This document shows, piece by piece, positions 7,963 through 16,104 of a stretch of 42,591 bases of DNA (position 1 is its first letter; every line of letters starts with the position of its first letter). Source of the stretch: Planctomycetia bacterium (GTDB taxonomy: Bacteria > Planctomycetota > UBA8108 > SXIK01); assembly GCA_005772855.1 (NCBI GenBank), contig SXIK01000201.1, positions 1 to 42,591 of the forward strand, written 5' to 3'. The position numbers and the translations under genes were made by a program. The notes below the pieces were generated by a model. That model had not been told where the DNA came from. It did not search any database and worked only from the letters and a program-made list of their open reading frames with translations.

Positions 7963-8363
7963 AGAGTGCGCAGCCATGATGGGAACATCCTGGCCAACGC
8001 TCCGTCACCATCGGCGCTGGAGGCGCCCGGCGCTTATCGAGCGCCGAGGAGGGGGAGGGCGCCGCGAGGCGGCCGGTGCGGGGGAGGTCTTCGTCCCCCG
8101 CGAGGAGTATACAAGGTGCGCAGCTATCTCCCTTCCCTCGGCCTCTGCCGGCGGGCCCGGGCGAGGCAACAAGGACTTGTTCGAGAAACCGGTAATCTCG
8201 AGACCTTGTGAGGCCCGGTGGGGGGGAATCGGAGCTGCCATGGTTGAAGCTGTGATTTCAAACATCGTTTCCGGCCCTGTACGCTTTCCCGCGAGGGCGA
8301 TGTTACTCTGAAGTGCTGTCCGCACCGATCCCCGTGGCGAATCTCACACCGCGAACCAAAGTC
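7963..8363. other. Intergenic region waaF / fadI carrying repeat copy A
   Basis: Four hundred bases without a supported gene. The left third is a dispersed hairpin repeat (copy A, 7971-8114). The rest (8115-8363) is GC-rich. The promoter of the fad operon should lie here, but I see no convincing -35/-10 pair. The open frame 7966-8211 is produced by the repeat itself. Confidence 0.5.
7971..8114 (+). repeat. Dispersed hairpin repeat, copy A (full length)
   Basis: A 144-base GC-rich intergenic element shared with 21354-21499 (minus strand) and, in shortened forms, 29031-29110 and 34152-34260. It starts with CAGCCATGAT, has a block CATCCTGGCCAACGCTC, then a 19-nt hairpin CGGCGCT-TATCG-AGCGCCG at 8028-8046. 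A purine-rich GGAGGGGGAGGG tract follows, then a terminal hairpin GCGGGGGA-GGTCTTCG-TCCCCCGC at 8078-8101. It ends GAGTATACAA. It begins 9 bases after the waaF stop in the sense direction, so it would be transcribed as the 3' tail of that operon. Confidence 0.85.
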
Positions 8364-9680
8364 ATGTCAGTAGAAAATCACCCTGTTGCTCCTCACGGCC
8401 GGCCCGTTGTGATATTGGGCGGGCTCCGAACTCCCTGGGCAAAGTCTGGCACGGCGCTCTCCCGCGTCCATGCGGCCGAGCTTGCCCGCATCCCGGCAGA
8501 GGAGCTGATGCTCAGGCTTCAAATTCCACCTGAACAGATCGACGAGGTCATTCTCGGCAATGTCGCGCAGCCGGCCGATGCGGCGAACATCGCCCGCGTT
8601 GTCGCCCTGAGACTTGGTCTTCCGAGCGCAGTTCCTGCCTTCACCGTGCACCGCAACTGCGCCTCGGGTTTGGAGGCGATATCGCAGGCATTCGACAAGA
8701 TTCGTTTTGGTCTCGCCGACCTGGTGCTCGTGGGCGGTACAGAGTCGATGTCGCAGATCCCCGTCCTCTTTCCCGATAGCTACCAGCGCAAGCTCTTGCG
8801 CCTCGCTCGCTCGAAAAACATGCTGCAGAAGGTGGGCGCTGTCTCGGGCTTTCGCCCTGGAGACTTCAAGCCCGTCTTTGGAATTGAGGAAGGCCTCATG
8901 GACCCCGTGTGCAACCAAAGCATGGGGGATACGGCAGAGAACCTGGCGAGAGAATTCGGGATCTCAAGGGATCACCAGGACGCCTTCGCGCTCGAAAGCC
9001 ACAGGCGAACGACGAAGGCCGCCGATGAAGGCTTCTTCAAGGGCGAGATCGTACCCGTCCACGCTGCTCCCGACTACGCCGGGGTGGAGGAGGATATTGG
9101 CCCTCGCAGGAACCAGAGCCTGGAGGCTCTGGCCAGGCTTCGCCCCTTCTTCGACAAGCACCTTGGCACAGTAACCCCGGGAAATTCCTGTCCCGTGACG
9201 GACGGGGCTTGCCTGTTGATCGTTGCGAGCGAGGAGAAGGCTCGTGAGCTCAGGAAGGATCCACTGGGCTGGATACTCTCCTACTCGTACCGTGGGTGCT
9301 CGCCCGACCGCATGGGCCTGGGGCCAGCATTTGCTGCGCCGGAGGCACTTGATCACGCGGGCCTTGGGCTCGAAGAGATGGACCGTATCGAGCTCAACGA
9401 GGCTTTCGCTGTGCAGGTCATCGCGAACCAGATTGCTTTCGAGTCGGACGAGTTTGCTCGCACCGAACTGGGCCGCCCCAGGGCCACGGGCCACCTGGAT
9501 CTCAACCGTCTGAACGTGAACGGGGGCGCGATCGCCCTTGGACATCCCGTTGGTGCCACCGGCGCGAGGCTCGTTCTCACGCTGCTGCGGGAGCTTGAAA
9601 GAAGTGGCCTTCGCAGAGGCCTTGCGACCCTGTGCGTCGGCGGTGGTCAAGGCGCAGCCATGGTAGTGGAGAGACGATGA
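8364..9680 (+). CDS. fadI: Acetyl-CoA acyltransferase (3-ketoacyl-CoA thiolase, FadI type)
   Basis: Catalyses the last step of fatty-acid beta-oxidation, splitting 3-ketoacyl-CoA with CoA into acetyl-CoA and a shortened acyl-CoA. The nucleophile C99 lies in [11 protein letters not shown]. The C-terminal catalytic His is in [12 protein letters not shown] and the second Cys in LCVGGGQGA. The long loop ([19 protein letters not shown]..., [16 protein letters not shown]) is of the FadI/trifunctional type rather than PhaA. With the ATG at 8364 the protein has 438 residues. The frame is open to a GTG at 8313, but homology begins after 8364 at [18 protein letters not shown]. Neither start has a strong ribosome site. 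Its TGA overlaps the ATG of fadJ (ATGA), so the complex subunits are probably made in equal amounts. Confidence 0.93.
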   Translation: MSVENHPVAPHGRPVVILGGLRTPWAKSGTALSRVHAAELARIPAEELMLRLQIPPEQIDEVILGNVAQPADAANIARVVALRLGLPSAVPAFTVHRNCASGLEAISQAFDKIRFGLADLVLVGGTESMSQIPVLFPDSYQRKLLRLARSKNMLQKVGAVSGFRPGDFKPVFGIEEGLMDPVCNQSMGDTAENLAREFGISRDHQDAFALESHRRTTKAADEGFFKGEIVPVHAAPDYAGVEEDIGPRRNQSLEALARLRPFFDKHLGTVTPGNSCPVTDGACLLIVASEEKARELRKDPLGWILSYSYRGCSPDRMGLGPAFAAPEALDHAGLGLEEMDRIELNEAFAVQVIANQIAFESDEFARTELGRPRATGHLDLNRLNVNGGAIALGHPVGATGARLVLTLLRELERSGLRRGLATLCVGGGQGAAMVVERR

Positions 9681-11941
9681 ACCTGACCGAGCTCAACACA
9701 ATTTCGCGGACCGGGGCCTTCCGGATTGAGGATGAAGGTGACGGCATTGCACGACTTGTTTTCGACTTGCCCGAGGAGAAAGTCAACAAGCTCACGGCCG
9801 CGGTGCTCGAGGATCTCGAAAGGATCCTCGAGGCGATCGCCAGGGACTCCACGATCAAGGCGGTGATCATCTGGGGCGGCAAGGAAGCCTCGGGCACCTT
9901 CATCGCGGGGGCTGACCTGGGTGAAATCCGGTCTGTCACAAGCGCTGCGGACGGCTCGGAGAAGGCCCGACGAGGCCAGCAGATTCTGGGCAAACTCGCC
10001 GCCATGCCGCAAGTGACAATCGCCGCGATCCATGGCAACTGCCTGGGCGGCGGGACGGAGCTTGCGCTGGCGTGCGACCTGCGCGTGGCGTCGCACTCGC
10101 CGAAGACGAGGATCGGCCTGCCCGAGGTACAGCTTGGCATACTGCCTGGATTCGGCGGCACTCAAAGGCTGCCGAGACTCGTGGGTATTCAGCGGGCGCT
10201 GCCCCTGATCCTGAGCGGAAAGCCGCAGACGGTCGCCCAGGCGGCGAGGATCGGACTCGTCGACCGTGTCGTTTACCCGGATCTGCTGCGAAGAGAAGCC
10301 AGGGCGCTCGCCAATCAAGCCCTCTCCAATGGAGGGAAGAGGTACCGTCCAGCGCGAAAGAGGCTGGGCCTTCTCACGCGCCTGCTCGAGCGTTTCCAGT
10401 GGGGGCGATCGATTATCCGCAAGATCTCCCGGAGAAGTATCCGGAAGCTCACGGGCACGCACTACCCGGCTCCCTACAAGGCGCTCGATTCGGTCATTGA
10501 CGGATTTGGCATGAGCCTGGGAGATGGACTCGCCAACGAAGCTTCGCTTGTGGGCGACCTGATCGTGTCCCCGATTGCAAAGAACCTGATGGATCTCTTC
10601 CTGGCGAGCGAGGAGGCGCGGCGTGGCAGGCGGGACGAATCCCAACGGGACTCGTGCGTCATTTCCATGCAAGGTTCTGCGCCAAAGGCGCGCTCGGCCT
10701 GCGGCGGAAAGGGCCGAGTTGCTCTCCTGGGCGCCGGAGTCATGGGCGGAGGCATCGCGGCCCTCCTCGTACAGAAGGGCTATCGCGTCCGCATGAAGGA
10801 CATTACGTCAGAGGCTCTCCAGCTCGGCCTCAAGAAAATTCACGAGCTCCTCGGCGAGCTCCAGCGCAAGAAACGGATCTCGCGCCGGGAAGCCTCGAAC
10901 CACGTGGCAGCCATCTCCGTCACGACGGACACCTGCGGGCTCGAAGCCTGCGACTTCGTGATCGAGGCGGTTGTGGAGAGCATGGAGGTGAAGAAAAAAG
11001 TGCTTCGTGAGGTGGAGGAAAGGGTCTCGTCGAGCACCGTCATTGCCACCAACACCTCGGCGCTGTCGGTCACAGAGATGCAATCAGCGCTGGCGAATCC
11101 AGCACGATTGGTGGGGCTGCACTTCTTCAACCCCGTCGGCAGGATGCCCCTCGTCGAGATCGTGAGAGGCCGAATGAGCTCGGAGGGTGCGCTCCGCGCC
11201 GCCGAGGCGCTGGCCCGGGATCTTGGCAAGGTGCCCGTCCGGGTCGAAGATGGTCCCGGCTTCCTCGTAAACCGCCTCCTGGCACCCTACTTGAACGAGG
11301 CCGTGAGGCTTTTCGAGGAAAGCTATTCTCCTGTGGCCATCGACCGGGCCGCGCGATCCTTCGGAATGCCGATGGGGCCCTTCGAGCTTCTGGATGAGAT
11401 CGGACTCGACGTCGCAGCGAAGGTTGCACACACGCTCCACCAGTCGTTTGGAGTCCGGGCCAAGCCGCCAGAAAGCATGGATCGCCTTGTCGCCGCCCAG
11501 CTGCTGGGAAAGAAGAGCGGAAAGGGGTTTTACCACCACCGGCGGAGCGTGCTTGCGTGGCGCAGCAAACTCACGCTGAACCGTGAAGTCCTTGGAATTG
11601 TCGGCAATGGGGGGAAGGGGTTCCTTCCCGACGTCGAGGCGCTCTGGATGCGGCGGCTTGTTTTTCCGATCATCAACGAAGCTGCAAGGGCCCTCGACGA
11701 GAGGATTGTCGAGAAAGCGTCAAGGGTTGATCTCGCCATGGTCCTGGGGACCGGCTTTGCGCCATTTCGAGGAGGACCACTCCACCATGCTGACGCTGTC
11801 GGACTGAAAGAGGTGGTGGCCTTTCTTGAAGGCACGGGTGAGGAGCGCCACAAACCTTGTGAGCTCCTGGCACGGCTTGCACGCGAGGACGTCAGGTTCC
11901 TCAGCCCGGAGCGTGCGGCAGTGGCAGTGGCGCATGGCTGA
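9677..11941 (+). CDS. fadJ: Bifunctional enoyl-CoA hydratase / 3-hydroxyacyl-CoA dehydrogenase
   Basis: The alpha subunit of the beta-oxidation complex: it hydrates enoyl-CoA and oxidises the 3-hydroxyacyl-CoA with NAD+. Residues 1 to about 230 form a crotonase domain; the two catalytic glutamates lie in GGGTELALACD and GLPEVQLGI. A basic linker with RRSIRKLTGTHYPAPYKAL follows, as in FadB/FadJ. The NAD-binding Rossmann motif GAGVMGGGIA comes next. The dehydrogenase His is in GLHFFNPVGRMPLVE, and duplicated C-terminal domains run to the end. The 754 residues are slightly longer than usual, mainly because of a linker around 315-340. The chosen ATG at 9677 overlaps the fadI stop and fits the domain start. 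The last 8 bases overlap the start of a Ser/Thr kinase gene. Confidence 0.94.
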   Translation: MNLTELNTISRTGAFRIEDEGDGIARLVFDLPEEKVNKLTAAVLEDLERILEAIARDSTIKAVIIWGGKEASGTFIAGADLGEIRSVTSAADGSEKARRGQQILGKLAAMPQVTIAAIHGNCLGGGTELALACDLRVASHSPKTRIGLPEVQLGILPGFGGTQRLPRLVGIQRALPLILSGKPQTVAQAARIGLVDRVVYPDLLRREARALANQALSNGGKRYRPARKRLGLLTRLLERFQWGRSIIRKISRRSIRKLTGTHYPAPYKALDSVIDGFGMSLGDGLANEASLVGDLIVSPIAKNLMDLFLASEEARRGRRDESQRDSCVISMQGSAPKARSACGGKGRVALLGAGVMGGGIAALLVQKGYRVRMKDITSEALQLGLKKIHELLGELQRKKRISRREASNHVAAISVTTDTCGLEACDFVIEAVVESMEVKKKVLREVEERVSSSTVIATNTSALSVTEMQSALANPARLVGLHFFNPVGRMPLVEIVRGRMSSEGALRAAEALARDLGKVPVRVEDGPGFLVNRLLAPYLNEAVRLFEESYSPVAIDRAARSFGMPMGPFELLDEIGLDVAAKVAHTLHQSFGVRAKPPESMDRLVAAQLLGKKSGKGFYHHRRSVLAWRSKLTLNREVLGIVGNGGKGFLPDVEALWMRRLVFPIINEAARALDERIVEKASRVDLAMVLGTGFAPFRGGPLHHADAVGLKEVVAFLEGTGEERHKPCELLARLAREDVRFLSPERAAVAVAHG

Positions 11942-13184
11942 GCCAGACCCATCAGAGGCATTGCGCGCCTGCGATGCCTCTGGTCAGCTGAACAGCTCCG
12001 GGGCTGCCCTTTGCTCCGCCTGTTCGAAGGCAACAGGAGTCCCCCAGACGCCGACTCTACCCTTCGAGGATCCGAGGCAGCTTCTCGGAAGAATCGTCAA
12101 CGGGAAGTATGAGGTTCTCTCGATCCTGGGCGAAGGCGGTATGGGCGTAGTGTACAAGGTGCGCCACCTGATCCTTCAACACAAGAACACCTTTGCTCTG
12201 AAGATTCTCCATCCCCGCCTTTGTGCCCAGGTTGATTTCCAGACCCGGTTCTTGCGGGAAGTGGAAATCGCCATGGAGCTTACCCACGAGAACATCATCC
12301 AGATACGTGATTTCGGGCTCACGGAGCAAAACCTGCTCTTCTACACCATGGATTTTTTCTCGGGGGAGAGCCTCAAGAGCTTGCTCGAACGCGAGAGGGT
12401 GATCGCACCGACTCGGGTCATCCGTATAGCGAAGCAAATCCTCCTCGCTCTCTCGGAGGCGCACAAGTCCGGGATTATCCACCGGGACTTGAAACCCGAC
12501 AATGTGCTCATTGAGAGGATCGACGAGCAGAATGACAGTGTCCGTATCCTTGATTTTGGAATCGCCAAGGTGCTGGTGGGGGACTCGGAGATGGAGGAGA
12601 AGAGTCTGACTCAAGGCAGTGTCATCGGTACGCCCAGGTACATGTCGCCGGAGCAAGCCTCGGGCGAAAGCATCGACGCTCGCTCTGACCTCTACGCGTT
12701 CGGTTGCATGCTCTACGAGATGCTCACGGGGCACCCTCCGTTTACGGGGTTGACTTCAAGGTCCATCCTCGTGGCGCACCTGACCGTTCCGCCGCCTCCG
12801 TTCGAAAAGCTGAAAACCGGGCTCAATATCCCGCTCGCTCTAGAAAAACTGGTCTTCTTCCTGCTTTCAAAGAGCCAGGAGAATCGGCCCGATTCGGCAG
12901 AGGCGGTGATAGATCTTCTCGAAGGCAGGAAGGTCTCGACGCCCAGGGCGGTGGAGACGAAACCGACCCAGCAGAAGAAGCCCAGGTGGTTCCTGCCGGC
13001 CGGGGCCCTGGCATTCACCCTTCTTGCCTTCGGAATTTTCACCTGGCCCACCTCTCGTCGGCATGGGCAGGCGGAGGCTACCACCGAGTGCAAGTTGAGG
13101 TGCAACGTGTGTGGAGCCGTTTACTTAAAAGGGGCCAAGGTGGGTGGCATGTGCCACGGCGAGCCACTCCTGGAGCAGGAATGA
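11934..13184 (+). CDS. Membrane Ser/Thr protein kinase with terminal cysteine motifs
   Basis: A Hanks-type kinase that would phosphorylate Ser/Thr residues of cytoplasmic targets. The N-terminal 35 residues carry a degenerate zinc-ribbon-like Cys pattern (C13, then C27 and C30 in CSAC). The kinase domain (about 58-330) has the Gly loop LGEGGMGVVY (65-74), K90 in FALKIL, HRDLKPDN (183-190), DFG (207-209) and SPE (238-240); all catalytic residues are intact. One transmembrane helix spans about 352-371. The short outer tail holds four cysteines (386, 390, 393, 407) in a CxxxCxxC...C arrangement that could bind metal or sense redox. Its ATG at 11934 lies inside the last codons of fadJ, so it is translationally coupled to the beta-oxidation genes. 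Control of fatty-acid use is an inference from that context only. Confidence 0.9.
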   Translation: MAEPDPSEALRACDASGQLNSSGAALCSACSKATGVPQTPTLPFEDPRQLLGRIVNGKYEVLSILGEGGMGVVYKVRHLILQHKNTFALKILHPRLCAQVDFQTRFLREVEIAMELTHENIIQIRDFGLTEQNLLFYTMDFFSGESLKSLLERERVIAPTRVIRIAKQILLALSEAHKSGIIHRDLKPDNVLIERIDEQNDSVRILDFGIAKVLVGDSEMEEKSLTQGSVIGTPRYMSPEQASGESIDARSDLYAFGCMLYEMLTGHPPFTGLTSRSILVAHLTVPPPPFEKLKTGLNIPLALEKLVFFLLSKSQENRPDSAEAVIDLLEGRKVSTPRAVETKPTQQKKPRWFLPAGALAFTLLAFGIFTWPTSRRHGQAEATTECKLRCNVCGAVYLKGAKVGGMCHGEPLLEQE

Positions 13185-13202
13185 CAGGGCGTCGGAGCGA
13201 GG

Positions 13203-15026
13203 CTACTGTGGGGGGCTCAGGGCTTCGCGGATCACGTTTGCCGCCAGTTCGTGTCCCAGCGGCGTCCAGTGGTTGTCGAGTGCCCAGTAAAGCTGGGCAC
13301 CCTCGCTGGCGGCGATCTGGAGCGCGGGCGTGAGGTCGACGCTGGCAATCCCGCGCTTGCCAAGCGCTTCGAGAATGCTTTGTCGCTGGCAGTCGATGTT
13401 CTGGAGCAGATTCTCCGCCCGGAGCGGCCGTGTGTGGGATCGGGTCAGAAGGAACTCCCCTTGCCTGGAAAGCTCGGGCTCGAAAGCCTTGCCCAGCTTG
13501 CTTGCCACGAGCTTGGGGTCCAGGAGCGGGATGTAACAGTGTTCCTTGGTTGGGAAATAGGCGACGAGAAGTCGTATGCCGTCTTCTTGGCATGCAGCCT
13601 GAAGTCTCTCAACCGCCTTGAGGAACAACTCAAAGCCGTGCAGGCCTTCCACGCCCTCACGCGAGAGCGAAAGGAGTGAGAGGTAGGTATCCGAGAACCC
13701 GAGCTGGACCACTTGATTGGCAAGCTCGGCCGCGAATGGATAGGGAAATTCGGCTTCACCGCCGTCAGGGGCCGCTGGGTGACTGGCGTTCAAGAAGTTC
13801 GCGAGTACGTGACGCGTCAGGTGCGTTGAAACGTGCCGATCGACGATCGGAAGCTTCAACCTCGCGCCTTCCCTCCAGCCAAGTCCAATCTGTTTCCGGC
13901 GTGCGTAGCCCTCGGCATCGAGGAGGTCATTGCCCTCGTAGTAGCCCAGCACGATTTGGCGGGGACGTCTTGGCCTGCCGAAGCGAAGGATTGCCTCGAC
14001 CTCGTTCTGGGGGCCATAGCCTTGAAGGCCCAGGTTGAGCACCGGGGTGCCCAGACGCGCTGAAAGGCGCGAGGGCCATGGACTTGGCTCGACCGAGTGC
14101 GATGTGAAGGAGTCTCCGGAAACGACGATGTCGTAGTGATCGAGGAGCGGTTCGGCGTTTCGGTAGCCCAACGAGTCTGCACGAAAGCTCGCCTGGCTCA
14201 AGATCCGATGGCTCTCGGGGGGCGGGGAAGGCACAAGTCCCCTGAAGGTGTCGTACTGGTAGGTCGCCGATTCCCTGAGCACCTGCGAGAACTGCGTCCG
14301 TGGTCTGTACCGATAGCCCACCGTGATCTCGTCGTCGAACTCGAAGAAGTTAAAGAATACATCGCCCTTCTCGGGCAGGCGTTCGATCACGGCCTCCGGG
14401 AGCAGGCCTGGGTTCGCTCGAAGAGCCAGCTCGAGAGCTACAACAAGTCCACACGTTGTGACCAGGCAGAGAATGAACTTTGCAATGGCGCCAGCTCGTG
14501 GACGTGCACGGGGTCGAGCTGTGAAGAGTAGCCAAAACGACCCGCAGATAACGGCGAGCAGCCCGCCCACGTGCAAGCTCCAGGAGTGTCCGAAATATCC
14601 TTTGCTGATCATCAGAAGCGACAGCCCGAAGCTGACCCACAGGGTTGCCAGCGCCCCCACAAGCAAGGCCCGCTGGCGCAGCAATCGCCCCATGGATTTC
14701 TCGAAACGTTCGAGCCACATCCGCGGCAGGAGACGCGGGCTCATCGCGAGTGCGATCGCTGTGATGGTCAAGCCCGCATGGGCTACAAGAAAGCCTGCAT
14801 AAGAGAGGGAGTACAACCCCAGCACAACGGGAGATCTGCTCTCATAAGCCCAGAGGCAGGGAGTGAGTGCTGTGCAGATGAGTGCTGCAATGCACAAGAA
14901 AACGTGGACGCCGTCCCTCGCAAGGTCTCCGGGTGTGTCGCAGTCCCTGGAGCGAGCGTCATGCCCTGTGGTGGATTTGGGTCGTGATTGGCTTTCCAAG
15001 TGATTTGGGTCGTGGAGTCCGAGCAA
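13203..15026 (-). CDS. Membrane protein with SGNH/GDSL hydrolase domain
   Basis: A membrane-anchored SGNH hydrolase-like protein, probably acting on acyl or acetyl esters of a surface polymer; the substrate is unknown. The N-terminal third is hydrophobic, with about five predicted helices (roughly 41-60, 66-93, 120-140, 150-168, 181-200). The SGNH domain follows: nucleophile S306 in VVSGDSFTSHS, block II glycine near NLGLQGYGP, N366 in GYYEGNDLLD, and the C-terminal Asp/His pair in DNHWTPLGHE. The layout resembles O-acetyl-handling proteins of polysaccharide synthesis, but no acyltransferase domain of the MBOAT type is visible nearby. The first possible start is a TTG at 15026 without a good ribosome site, and no internal ATG precedes the first helix, so the start is uncertain. 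It ends 18 bases from the convergent kinase gene. Confidence 0.8.
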   Translation of the reverse strand: MLGLHDPNHLESQSRPKSTTGHDARSRDCDTPGDLARDGVHVFLCIAALICTALTPCLWAYESRSPVVLGLYSLSYAGFLVAHAGLTITAIALAMSPRLLPRMWLERFEKSMGRLLRQRALLVGALATLWVSFGLSLLMISKGYFGHSWSLHVGGLLAVICGSFWLLFTARPRARPRAGAIAKFILCLVTTCGLVVALELALRANPGLLPEAVIERLPEKGDVFFNFFEFDDEITVGYRYRPRTQFSQVLRESATYQYDTFRGLVPSPPPESHRILSQASFRADSLGYRNAEPLLDHYDIVVSGDSFTSHSVEPSPWPSRLSARLGTPVLNLGLQGYGPQNEVEAILRFGRPRRPRQIVLGYYEGNDLLDAEGYARRKQIGLGWREGARLKLPIVDRHVSTHLTRHVLANFLNASHPAAPDGGEAEFPYPFAAELANQVVQLGFSDTYLSLLSLSREGVEGLHGFELFLKAVERLQAACQEDGIRLLVAYFPTKEHCYIPLLDPKLVASKLGKAFEPELSRQGEFLLTRSHTRPLRAENLLQNIDCQRQSILEALGKRGIASVDLTPALQIAASEGAQLYWALDNHWTPLGHELAANVIREALSPPQ

Positions 15027-15169
15027 GGAGCGCGTAAGGTGAGAATCACAACGTGCGTCTGCCCAAGCTACGAATGGAGTCGAAGCTTACTGGCTTGACG
15101 GACCCAATTTCCACTCGAAACTTCCACGGGCCTGATAATGTTTTGGCCTTTTGTGAGGGGGCGGGCTGA

Positions 15170-16003
15170 TTAACGAATCCAGCCGATTTCCCGGGCTGTT
15201 TTTTTTCCCACAACACAATCTGTCAGAGTTTCGACATGCCTCTCGGAGGACTCGCTGAGCGGAATTGCGAGCGACATGATCTCGCAGAGGGTTTGAGGGA
15301 ATCGTGGGTTCTTCTCGGGCTCCGCGAATCCGTCAGGGAAGATGCTGCGCTCACCCTCGTACTTGTCGGTGGCGCCGAGAGTGTGGCAGAGCTCGTGCGC
15401 GACCAGGGCCGCGCACCTTCTGAAGTAGTTCGGGCCCACGGCCGAGAAGACGACACCGAGTCGGTCTCGCCGGGACGCAATCGAGTGCTGGCCCGCATAC
15501 TTACCCACGTCGTCCTCCCCGTAGAAGTAAACGAAGATGACGGCGTCATAGTTCTCGGTCACCAGGTTGGCTCGCTGGCCGAGGTCCCGGAAATAGTCCA
15601 GGAATTTTCGCGTGCCTCGCCACCGATCGAGGAAAGGCGCGTCAGCCGTGGGCGGAAGTGGCGGGGCCGCTGTAGCCTGGATGGGGCCTCGAGCGGAAAA
15701 CTGAATGGGCTGCATGGGATGGCCCCTGTGAGTCTCGAACTCCCTTGCGAACCACTTCGCAATGCCCGAGAGGTTGGATTCGAACGCCGGGCCCGTCGAG
15801 AGAAATCGGGCAAAGAATCCACGCAGCACGTCCTCGGCAGGATCAGCACTGGGATCTGAAACGCAGACAATGAGCACGCTCACGGGGCGCTCCCACGCGA
15901 AGACGTGGTTGTCGGCCTGCCACTGGAGCAGCCCCCAGAAGCCGACTCCACCGAGCAGGATCAACAGGGCTGATATGCGGATACTGCGAGCGCGCTGGAT
16001 CAT
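15170..16003 (-). CDS. Exported metallopeptidase-like protein (HExxHxxGxxD)
   Basis: A 277-residue protein with one N-terminal transmembrane or signal segment (about 10-28, ISALLILLGGVGFWGLLQW), probably anchored with its body in the periplasm. The zinc-binding signature HELCHTLGATD (203-213) has two His, the catalytic Glu and an Asp third ligand, as in snapalysin-like metzincins. A downstream CEIMSL around 240-245 would fit a Met-turn. A region YDAVIFVYFYGEDD precedes the motif. This supports a metalloprotease, though the substrate is unknown and the family is not one I can name exactly. An AAGGAG ribosome site stands 10 bases before the ATG. It diverges from aroA and lies 143 bases upstream of the SGNH gene in the same direction, so the two may be co-transcribed. 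Confidence 0.75.
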   Translation of the reverse strand: MIQRARSIRISALLILLGGVGFWGLLQWQADNHVFAWERPVSVLIVCVSDPSADPAEDVLRGFFARFLSTGPAFESNLSGIAKWFAREFETHRGHPMQPIQFSARGPIQATAAPPLPPTADAPFLDRWRGTRKFLDYFRDLGQRANLVTENYDAVIFVYFYGEDDVGKYAGQHSIASRRDRLGVVFSAVGPNYFRRCAALVAHELCHTLGATDKYEGERSIFPDGFAEPEKNPRFPQTLCEIMSLAIPLSESSERHVETLTDCVVGKKTAREIGWIR

Positions 16004-16048
16004 GTTGGTGAACTCCTTCGTCCTTTTTCGTCGTTTTGGCCTCCTTGT

Positions 16049-16076
16049 TTGACTAACTTCTCCAGGCGCCTATAAT
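16049..16076 (+). promoter_or_regulatory. Sigma-70-type promoter of the aroA operon
   Basis: TTGACT at 16049-16054 and a perfect TATAAT at 16071-16076 are separated by 16 bases. Transcription would start near 16083, about 20 bases before the aroA start codon. It is the best housekeeping-type promoter in the window and should drive aroA-mnmG-nudix-der. Confidence 0.75.
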
Positions 16077-16104
16077 CGAGGCTTTTCTCATAGCCCAGCC
16101 CTGG

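Noticed and set aside
7966-8211. Small open frame whose product shares an EAPGAYRAP-type stretch with a frame at 21358-21588
   Set aside because: The similarity lies entirely in the dispersed hairpin repeat; the frames are not conserved in the other copies and have no ribosome sites.
9647-10672. Minus-strand open frame of 341 codons
   Set aside because: Antisense shadow of fadJ, which has strong family motifs.
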